DNA from: Thermoproteati archaeon
Lineage (GTDB): Archaea > Thermoproteota > Thermoprotei_A > Marsarchaeales > UBA168
Direction of reading: 5' to 3'
Length of the DNA: 14,280 nucleotides
Assembly (NCBI GenBank): GCA_023256295.1
Contig: JAGDXH010000012.1
Coordinates: 11,191 to 25,470 of the forward strand
A model generated the notes under the pieces. That model was given only the letters and a program-made list of their open reading frames with translations, searched no databases and had not been told where the DNA came from. Numbering within the stretch: the first letter of the stretch is position 1; the number at the start of each line of letters is the position of its first letter. The translations under genes were made by a program, and so were the position numbers. Shown one piece after another: positions 7,132 to 12,130 of this stretch.

Positions 7132-7410
7132 TCAGCCGCTGATCCCGTACTTTTGCTTGAGTTCTTTGACTTTAGATGCGAGTTCATCGACGTTCCAACC
7201 CGATATGTTGAAGCGCGCGAGATCCACCTTCCATGTCCCGCCCTTATTTCTCCATCTGTAGAGCCTGACTTGCCTTTGCCCTCCTGGTGACTCCGTCACA
7301 ACTACTGCCTCCCAGAAGTTCTGCGTTTTTAGGAGGTTAAAGCCCTCTAGTTGTTTGTAAAATTCCCCCACTGGAAACGCTCCTTCAGAGCCAGTCTTTT
7401 TCTCGCTCAT
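7132..7410 (-). CDS. Conserved-looking 92-residue hypothetical protein
   Basis: I do not recognise the family. The sequence is soluble, basic and compact: an acidic/Ser-Gly N-terminal tail, a beta-rich middle (NFWEAVVVTE, RQVRLYRWRNKGGTWKVDLARF, about 31-67) and a C-terminal charged helix (VDELASKVKELKQKYG). The Trp/Arg-rich strands could bind nucleic acid, but nothing proves it. The ATG at 7410 is about 26 bases downstream of a minus-strand TATA-like CTTAATAG (7432-7439), so it has its own near-leaderless promoter. It diverges from the polymerase-like gene and converges on UPF0179 with two bases between stops. Coding quality and promoter placement make it a real gene. Confidence 0.75.
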   Translation of the reverse strand: MSEKKTGSEGAFPVGEFYKQLEGFNLLKTQNFWEAVVVTESPGGQRQVRLYRWRNKGGTWKVDLARFNISGWNVDELASKVKELKQKYGISG

Positions 7411-7467
7411 GGCAAGAAGTAACTAGCGTGACTATTAAGCATGCCTCAAGACGTAGGTCAAATTAAA

Positions 7468-7478
7468 TTTATATATTA
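7468..7478 (+). promoter_or_regulatory. TATA box of the polymerase-like gene
   Basis: TTTATATATTA is centred about 23 bases before the ATG at 7495, a strong archaeal TATA box predicting a leaderless mRNA. Confidence 0.6.
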
Positions 7479-7494
7479 TCGCTGATATGTTTTC

Positions 7495-8829
7495 ATGAAA
7501 GAAAGGATATTTCCTTTTACTGCTTCCAAAAGCAGAAGCGGAGAGGTCAGTGTTTGGTACATTTACCAAGGAGGCCGTAGCTCCGCTAGAATCGTCGATT
7601 CGCGACTCAAAATCCCACTGTTCAGATGGGTGGAGGCAGAGTTGGTCCCATCTCCGGAGTATGGCCCCAAAGCTGGTCCCCCGTATCTGATAAAGGATTT
7701 TTCGACCTGCGATGAACAAGAACAAGATCCAGGCATTAGGTGGGCGGTCATAGATCTGAAGAGCTGGCCCACCTTTGAAGTGAGAAGCAGCCAGGGCGTT
7801 TTCCAAGACATCGAAGCAAGGGAACTTTTTCCGACAATAAGCTATTTTGATCCTGACCTGATACTGATAACAACGAGGAGCAGAAGAGGATTAGAGGCTG
7901 TCGCGACCGAGAGAGCTGGTCAGATCGCTTCTTTGGCCAGAGGTGGAACTGGTGGTCAGGTCAAGAACTGGGGACTGCTTTTCCTTCAAGGAAGGATATT
8001 TCTTGACCCGCTGGACCTCTCGCACCTAATTGGTTTCTACGAGAGCCTAGGAGCCAGCGAGGCGAAAGAGATCGTTGAGAAAGTGACTTATTTGATGTCT
8101 CTGGGGGCAAGCCTGGGGTATCTTTACAACTCGAGCTTTGCAGGACTAGCTGCCCTGCTAAAAGCCCGCGCGGATGAACGCTGTGTCTCCAGAGCTGGGG
8201 CATATTCGGACTCGATCAGCGAGTACATATGCTTGGCCGAGGGCGTCGCGAAAGACCTGCCCCGCCCCAGGTCTAAGGCACAACTCGTGATGCTGTCCCA
8301 GCTGGCAGAATACATGGCTGGAAGCGCAGCCATCGATAACCAAGTTTACTACGCGTGCGGAGGACGCGTAATAACCCCAATGAGTGTGCCCAAAGGCTTG
8401 CTTGTAGATACCTACGTTAAAGCCCTGATAGGAAGCAAGCCTAGGGAGTGGGCGTTTATGGGCTCCAGAACAAGCGTGGGCCTTCACCAGTCAAGCCCGT
8501 ACTTTTCTCCGCTGTCTAGACTCCTAGAGTTCCGTATTGTCGAGGCAGGGCTAAAGGGCGGAGCACAAGAGGCGAAAAGGGTAGCCGGTGAGGATCTTCC
8601 AGTTTCCAGCAGTCCGTTTTACTACGTAGTGACACGGGACGAGAAGCAACCAGATGGAACGATAAGGCGGGAGCGCGGTATCATGACGGCCGGTGGAAGA
8701 CTGGTACCGCCTCTTTCCCTGCCGGCCAGCCTTGAGGCACTCGATTCTATGACTTACGAGAAGGAAAGGGCCATAGTAACGACGTCAGCTCTGGGTTTCT
8801 GGGGCCAAACCAAGCTAGAGCTATTTTAA
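7495..8829 (+). CDS. Probable inactivated family B DNA polymerase-like protein
   Basis: The 444-residue protein follows the order of family B polymerase landmarks but lacks their catalytic residues. IPLFRWVEAELVPSP (40-54) resembles the N-terminal RYLID-x-G-x-x-P region; WAVIDLKSW (83-91) sits where exonuclease motif I (DxE) should be; ISYFDPDLILITTRSRRGLE (115-134) resembles the segment ending in exo II (NxxFD); GRIFLDPLDL (166-175) resembles GRVxxDLY. GASLGYLYNSSFAGLAALL (204-222) resembles the region before the palm; CGGRVITP and GLLVDTYVKALIG (288-313) replace GGxVxxP and DFxSLYPS; SPLSRLLEFRIVEAGLK (338-354) resembles the start of the fingers. No DTD motif or thumb is seen. It would therefore be structural or regulatory. 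It converges on dnaG with eight bases between stops. The match is by eye; NurA was considered and not supported. Confidence 0.5.
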   Translation: MKERIFPFTASKSRSGEVSVWYIYQGGRSSARIVDSRLKIPLFRWVEAELVPSPEYGPKAGPPYLIKDFSTCDEQEQDPGIRWAVIDLKSWPTFEVRSSQGVFQDIEARELFPTISYFDPDLILITTRSRRGLEAVATERAGQIASLARGGTGGQVKNWGLLFLQGRIFLDPLDLSHLIGFYESLGASEAKEIVEKVTYLMSLGASLGYLYNSSFAGLAALLKARADERCVSRAGAYSDSISEYICLAEGVAKDLPRPRSKAQLVMLSQLAEYMAGSAAIDNQVYYACGGRVITPMSVPKGLLVDTYVKALIGSKPREWAFMGSRTSVGLHQSSPYFSPLSRLLEFRIVEAGLKGGAQEAKRVAGEDLPVSSSPFYYVVTRDEKQPDGTIRRERGIMTAGGRLVPPLSLPASLEALDSMTYEKERAIVTTSALGFWGQTKLELF

Positions 8830-8837
8830 TCAGTCGG

Positions 8838-10100
8838 CTAGATCTGATTTTCCTCCAAGATCGCAACCCCAATCGGGTTCTTCGTGATGTTCCCTTTTCT
8901 AGCTCCCACCAACATCTTGACGCCTTTCTCTGACGCGACATCTGCAAGCCTTTGCGTAATAACCCCATCGAACACAACGGCGAAAGCCGTACCAGGGTCT
9001 ATCTCGCTCAGTTTCTCAGCCAGATCGCCAACGGGAATCCTGTCCAATTGTTTAAGCGAGGCGTCAAGAAGTAGAGCTTCGAGAGTCCCGCGCACAGATT
9101 CCATTGCCTCCTTGACCTGATCCGCGACCTCTACTCTTTCTTCAGCCTTAGTTGTTGCCTTGACCGGTTTGGGTACTTCCTTCTTGCGCTGTCTTCCGGT
9201 CTCTTCTTCGAGCTGCTCTGCTGGAGGCGCCTGCTCGACGGTTTCTTGTTCGGCCTGGTGGACCTTTGAGTATGGTTCCTTCGAATCAAGGGCACGAGCA
9301 ATTTCCTTTCCGGTCAATTCCTCGACTTCCTTTCCTGGCGGTGCACGCGCCACGTAGTCAAGTTCCACGCCCGCCTCTTCCAGCTCCCTGAGTATCATGT
9401 CGCCTCCACGGTCTCCATCAAGGAACGCCGTGATTGTCTTCTTTTTGCCTAGCTGAAGTATCTCAGCTGGCACGTTTCCGCCAGTTGCGCCGCCTATGGC
9501 AACAGCGTTCTTGTACCCATGTTTTAGGAGATTGACGACGTCGGCCCTACCTTCAACCAAGATCACTTCCTCTGATTTGTCTACTTCAGGTCCTGCTGGA
9601 AGTTTAGAAGCGCCATAGTTTTCAATCGATGCGCTCTTCACAGAATTCATGAGCTCTCCAAGAGCTTCTTCCACTGATCCAACGTTCTGAGCCTCTCTCT
9701 GCTTTTCGATTATTTGCTTCGTCCTCTTCAGTATCTCTTGCCTCTTCGCCTCCCTGAGATCCCGAAATTCCCTGAGTTCGATCTTCGCCGTGTAAGGACC
9801 AACCTTGTCAACGCTCTCTATTATGGCGGCGACGAAAGCTGTTTCTTCCTTGGTCATGTTTGACGGAACGATGATCTCGCCCACGGTCTTCTTTCCCTTG
9901 TTTTCCGAATTTATCTGAATGCGGCCAACCTTGCCCTTCTCTTGAAGCTCTCTGAGGTCGTAGTCTTCAGTAAAGAGTCCTTCCGTCTGCCCAAAGAGGG
10001 CACCCACTATATCAGCCCTGTCGACAGGTCCGTCCACCTCAAGGGTGAAAACCGCCTCATACTTGGCACTTGCAAGGCTTGCTCCGCCCAACTGCTTCAC
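8838..10100 (-). CDS. dnaG: Archaeal DnaG-type primase/exosome protein
   Basis: The product has the archaeal DnaG layout: an N-terminal domain with YEAVFTLEVDGPVDRADIVGALFGQTEG, a TOPRIM core with ILVEGRADVV (catalytic Glu183) and AFLDGDRGGD (Asp228, Asp230), GGATGGNVP, then a Gln/Glu/Pro-rich linker (about 290-340) and a C-terminal helical domain. Archaeal DnaG is a subunit of the RNA exosome and can make RNA primers in vitro. I choose GTG 10100 (420 residues) rather than GTG 10163: it overlaps the upstream gene stop as GTGA, is preceded by GGAGAG, and places the conserved domain near the N-terminus; the extra 21 residues would be low-complexity. It is the last gene of the DUF2153-dnaG unit next to the candidate replication origin. 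Confidence 0.93.
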   Translation of the reverse strand: MKQLGGASLASAKYEAVFTLEVDGPVDRADIVGALFGQTEGLFTEDYDLRELQEKGKVGRIQINSENKGKKTVGEIIVPSNMTKEETAFVAAIIESVDKVGPYTAKIELREFRDLREAKRQEILKRTKQIIEKQREAQNVGSVEEALGELMNSVKSASIENYGASKLPAGPEVDKSEEVILVEGRADVVNLLKHGYKNAVAIGGATGGNVPAEILQLGKKKTITAFLDGDRGGDMILRELEEAGVELDYVARAPPGKEVEELTGKEIARALDSKEPYSKVHQAEQETVEQAPPAEQLEEETGRQRKKEVPKPVKATTKAEERVEVADQVKEAMESVRGTLEALLLDASLKQLDRIPVGDLAEKLSEIDPGTAFAVVFDGVITQRLADVASEKGVKMLVGARKGNITKNPIGVAILEENQI

Positions 10101-10408
10101 CTCTCTCCAAAGGGAGACTGATCGCCTCCCTCCTGACCCATCCTGCTTTTTTTGGAAGTCCACTTCAGGTCCATCTCCATGAACTCAAGTGCAACCCTTC
10201 TGAAGCCGTCGAAAAGCTCCCTGAGCTCTTCTTCCGTGAAAGTGTCGATTATGGAGGGATCACTCAACCACTGGTTCCACCCGTTCACCGACTCCATTAT
10301 AGCAAGGTTGATTACCCTGACGTCATTATAAAGGGAAAGCCTATCCCCATAGTTCATTTTCTTCACCATATCCATTTTTTTAATCAGCCTGTCCTCCCAT
10401 GAAGACAT
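10097..10408 (-). CDS. Small helical protein, probable DUF2153 family
   Basis: The 103-residue protein is mostly charged helix with a conserved-looking core, RVINLAIMESVNGWNQWLSDPSII (about 31-54), and an acidic TEEELRELFDGF segment. I assign it tentatively to DUF2153, an uncharacterised archaeal family; this rests on recall of the NGWxQWL-type core and is not certain. Its TGA overlaps the GTG start of dnaG (GTGA, 10097-10100), so the two are probably translationally coupled and functionally linked. The ATG at 10408 is 37 bases after a TATA-like CTTAAATAC (10439-10449), leaving a short leader with GGGGA. No signal peptide or membrane segment is seen. Confidence 0.75.
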   Translation of the reverse strand: MSSWEDRLIKKMDMVKKMNYGDRLSLYNDVRVINLAIMESVNGWNQWLSDPSIIDTFTEEELRELFDGFRRVALEFMEMDLKWTSKKSRMGQEGGDQSPFGER

Positions 10409-10453
10409 TTAATTCCCCTACGGTAACGCTACCTACAGTGTATTTAAGCGTGG

Positions 10454-10822
10454 CTAGTGCGACTCCAAGGGGGTCTCTGAGGAGAGCTTGCTAAGCAATG
10501 CTGCGGCATCCCTAAGTAAAGAGCGTGTTTCAAGCGGAGACAATTCTAGAGCAAGCTTCAACGCACGGCGGGTTGCCTGGTCCTTCGGACAAGATCCAGC
10601 GTCCTTGAGGTAGGAATAGAGGGTTGACCTGGGGAGCCCCAGGCGACTAGCGAGATAGGTCTTATCGGCTTGGAGTGCCAAGTACCTGTATATGCGCCTC
10701 CTAACCGCCGGACCGATGAGCGATACGACATCATATGACCCCCACCCCTCTGTTTCTGGTAGAAGGGTAGTTGATTTTTTCTTTCTGGAAACTCTTTTGC
10801 CTCTCCTTGCTCTGGGTGCCAA
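10454..10822 (-). CDS. Helix-turn-helix protein next to the candidate origin
   Basis: The C-terminal 85 residues carry a clear helix-turn-helix: VVSLIGPAVRRRIYRYLALQ, then KTYLASRLGLPRSTLYSYLK, where SRLGLPRSTLYSYL is the turn and recognition helix, followed by helical ALKLALELSPLETRSLL. The N-terminus is basic (RARRGKRVSRKKK) and may be disordered. The open frame extends to TTG 10843, but the first seven codons there coincide with an ORB element (10828-10852), so I prefer TTG 10822 (122 residues); GTG 10834 is also possible. A TATA-like TTAAGACAC lies at 10850-10858. The family is unknown to me. Position between dnaG-DUF2153 and the origin hints at a DNA-binding role in replication control or autoregulation, but that is inference. 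Confidence 0.65.
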   Translation of the reverse strand: MAPRARRGKRVSRKKKSTTLLPETEGWGSYDVVSLIGPAVRRRIYRYLALQADKTYLASRLGLPRSTLYSYLKDAGSCPKDQATRRALKLALELSPLETRSLLRDAAALLSKLSSETPLESH

Positions 10823-10827
10823 CCAGC

Positions 10828-10852
10828 TTTCCACTGGAAGCAAGGGGGTGTG
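10828..10852 (+). promoter_or_regulatory. Origin recognition box, left (ORB-1)
   Basis: The site reads as the dyad TTCCACTGGAA (10829-10839) followed by a G-run, AAGGGGGTGTG (10842-10852). Archaeal ORBs bound by Orc1/Cdc6 have this asymmetric plan: a TTCCA-N-TGGAA dyad for the winged helix and a G-run contacted by the AAA+ domain. It matches the inverted right-hand copy at 18 of 25 positions. The G-run points right, towards the interval with tRNA-iMet. Confidence 0.65.
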
Positions 10853-10890
10853 TCTTAACCGTGTCGGTTCCGCTTCTGTAGGACGATGTG

Positions 10891-10965
10891 TAGCGAGGCG
10901 AGGATTCGAACCTCGGATCTCAGGGTTATGAGCCCTGCGAGATAACCAGGCTTCTCTACCTCGCT
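10891..10965 (-). tRNA. Initiator tRNA-Met (CAU)
   Basis: On the minus strand, AGCGAGG (10959-10965) pairs with CCTCGCT (10892-10898), discriminator A at 10891. The anticodon arm CAGGG-CTCATAA-CCCTG gives anticodon CAT at 10928-10930. Two initiator signatures are present: an A1:U72 pair and three consecutive G:C pairs (GGG/CCC) at the end of the anticodon stem. There is no intron and no encoded CCA. Minus-strand TATA CTTTTTAAGTG (10983-10993) lies about 23 bases upstream. The gene sits between the two ORBs of the candidate origin. Confidence 0.93.
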
Positions 10966-11217
10966 GGGATGCGTTTGCGTCACACTTAAAAAGTTTTCTT
11001 ACCCTGTGCTTTGTTGAATAATGCTCATGAAATCTTGATGGTTGTTACTGTCTCATGAGGAAAACCGGGAGAGAAGCCAAAAATCCCTCATGGAACCCGA
11101 TTTATTGCAAAATTTATGAGCAAATTCGTGAGCGGTTCCCGAACTATTCAGCAATGCATTGCCCTGGGCCGTCGACAAGCAACAGTTTTAATCAGTTGAG
11201 GGACCGAGAAAGCCGTC

Positions 11218-11242
11218 AACACCCCTCCGTTTCCACTGGAAC
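11218..11242 (-). promoter_or_regulatory. Origin recognition box, right (ORB-2)
   Basis: On the minus strand the site reads GTTCCAGTGGAAAC (11242-11229) then GGAGGGGTGTT (11228-11218). The dyad TTCCA-N-TGGAA and the GGAAACGGAGGGGT stretch agree closely with what I recall of Sulfolobus and Pyrococcus ORB consensus sequences. It is inverted relative to ORB-1 and its G-run points left. The dyad also takes part in a hairpin, TTCCACT/AGTGGAA (11231-11237, 11244-11250). Confidence 0.7.
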
Positions 11243-11250
11243 GAGTGGAA

Positions 11251-11317
11251 GTTTAACGCGTAGAAGATACCATAATCGCGTTAACTCAAAGTCGCTGTTA
11301 AACCCCTAGGTGTTAAT
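11251..11317. repeat. Cluster of GTTAA-type motifs upstream of the winged-helix gene
   Basis: GTTTAAC (11251-11257), GTTAAC (11280-11285), GTTAAAC (11297-11303) and GTTAAT (11312-11317) occur in 67 bases. The first two form an 8-bp inverted repeat, TTAACGCG-N16-CGCGTTAA (11253-11284), and the last overlaps a possible TATA box, GTTAATACTT. They could be operator sites for the adjacent winged-helix protein or part of the origin. Confidence 0.4.
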
Positions 11318-11355
11318 ACTTTCGACACAATTCCCTTAGCGCACTGCGGGCGGAA

Positions 11356-11757
11356 TTGTCGGCCTTGAGACCTCGGATCAGAGTAGAGGTAAGCGATTCC
11401 CAAGGGAACAAACGCACATATAGCGTTGAAGGCAACTTGAATGAAGCGGCACTGAAAGCAGTTATGCAGTTCTTGGAGGCTTCAGCGCCGTTTAGCGACA
11501 GATTGGACAATGACGCTGAGCTCGAGGCACTCGCTGGGACAGGGACCAGAGAAACTTTGGTGGACCTCGTATACGAATCTGTGCAGTTCTTCGGAGATAA
11601 GTGGTTTGGTAGTAAGGAAGCTCAGGAGGTAGTCAAGGCTAGGTTGGGAAGAGAGGTACCGCTCCCGGTGATATCGACTTACTTATCTCGTATGAGTCAG
11701 TCTGGCAAACTATACTCTAGGGGAAGTCGGATCCACCGCGAGTATCGGTTGGCGTGA
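11356..11757 (+). CDS. Orphan winged-helix protein beside the candidate origin
   Basis: The 133-residue product is not a family I can name. The N-terminal part is a beta hairpin-like segment (IRVEVSDSQGNKRTYSVEGN, about 8-27) followed by a helix. The C-terminal 65 residues have winged-helix character: a helix KEAQEVVKARLG, then VPLPVISTYLSRMSQSGKLYSRG, where STYLSRMSQSG looks like the recognition helix and wing, ending REYRLA. The start is TTG at 11356 or TTG at 11365; the frame is open only from 11317. The TTG 11356 lies in the right arm of the inverted repeat ACAATTCC-N17-GGAATTGT (11327-11359), which could be an operator. It is transcribed away from the origin. A role in replication or self-regulation is conjecture from position. 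Confidence 0.7.
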   Translation: MSALRPRIRVEVSDSQGNKRTYSVEGNLNEAALKAVMQFLEASAPFSDRLDNDAELEALAGTGTRETLVDLVYESVQFFGDKWFGSKEAQEVVKARLGREVPLPVISTYLSRMSQSGKLYSRGSRIHREYRLA

Positions 11758-12129
11758 TGCATTTTTCCACATGAATTGGCCGGTAGAACGCGCCTCGTGT
11801 CCGTTTTTTTGGACAGAATCAACAAGAGGCAACCCGCAATTTTTGGCGTAACAGGGGATTTTTTCTACCGGAAGCAGAGCATATGCGCGCTTCGATGAGG
11901 CAAACAACCCAAATTATCCTTAATCTAATACGATGCTTATGATACAATTAGGCACTTGCGCAGGAATTTCTAGTGAACGGCTCCGCGAACCGCTCTTGGG
12001 GCGCTCGATTAGGTGGTCAACTCGCCACTTTCATGTTAGCTGAAATGCATCAGAAGCGGTTGTGAAGCCTAGATATCGACGGATCAAAACATAGACCGAA
12101 TATCCATATAAGTTATGATGCTTATAATA
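11758..12129. other. 372-base gene-free gap between convergent genes
   Basis: No convincing reading frame is present on either strand. Since both flanking genes end here, the length is not explained by promoters. It holds a folded 92-base inverted repeat (11780-11871), an AT-rich patch (11910-11950) and two near-identical 14-base repeats (11932-11945, 12117-12130). A T-run, ATTTTTCC at 11761-11768, may end the winged-helix gene transcript. Confidence 0.5.
11780..11871. repeat. Nested inverted repeat, candidate structured RNA or small mobile-element remnant
   Basis: CCGGTAGAA (11780-11788) pairs perfectly with TTCTACCGG (11863-11871). Inside are GCCTC/GAGGC (11792-11796 with 11826-11830), enclosing TGTCC/GGACA (11798-11802 with 11811-11815) around a T-rich loop, and a second arm with CGC/GCG (11835-11837 with 11846-11848). 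The result is a closed, branched fold. No known RNA family was recognised and the transcribed strand is not evident. Confidence 0.4.
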
Positions 12130-12130
12130 C
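11932..12130. repeat. Direct repeat pair GATGCTTATRATAC
   Basis: GATGCTTATGATAC (11932-11945) and GATGCTTATAATAC (12117-12130) differ at one base and are both followed by an AT-rich tract. They bound about 171 bases with no gene. The right copy overlaps the stop of tiaS. They could be target-site or deletion footprints, or repeated binding sites. Confidence 0.4.

Larger units (their letters stand above)
10828..11359. other. Candidate chromosomal replication origin (oriC)
   Basis: Two ORB elements in inverted orientation, G-runs inward, enclose a 365-base interval (10853-11217) that holds only tRNA-iMet and no convincing protein gene. AT-rich runs at about 10985-11040 and 11099-11129 are candidate unwinding sites. 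Several short inverted repeats lie inside or beside it: CATGAGG/CCTCATG (11054-11060, 11086-11092), GCAATGCATTGC (11151-11162), TTAACGCG/CGCGTTAA (11253-11284) and ACAATTCC/GGAATTGT (11327-11359). Genes on the left run away from it. No orc1/cdc6 gene is in the window, which is unusual but not unknown for archaeal origins. Confidence 0.6.

Noticed and set aside
7370..7383. CCACTGGAAACG, resembling an ORB half-site
   Set aside because: It lies within a coding region, lacks the left half of the dyad and has no G-run.
7495..8829. NurA nuclease for the 444-residue protein
   Set aside because: The expected IAVDGS-type N-terminal motif and the later acidic residues are missing, and the order of PolB-like segments explains more of the sequence.
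10891..10965. Elongator tRNA-Met or TiaS-substrate tRNA-Ile2
   Set aside because: The A1:U72 pair and three G:C pairs in the anticodon stem are initiator features; neither is expected in the other CAU tRNAs.
11053..11076. GAGGAAAACCGGGAG as another ORB between the two strong sites
   Set aside because: The dyad is poor and the G-run is broken; only about half the positions agree, so it is not counted.
11055..11309. 84-codon plus-strand frame within the candidate origin
   Set aside because: The composition is not protein-like (Ser/Arg/Asn-rich, no domain), it crosses ORB-2 and several inverted repeats, and no suitably placed TATA box or Shine-Dalgarno was found.
11758..12129. RNase P RNA, SRP RNA or C/D box guide RNA in the gap
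   Set aside because: The conserved RNase P and SRP cores were not found, and no properly spaced pair of RTGATGA and CTGA boxes is present.
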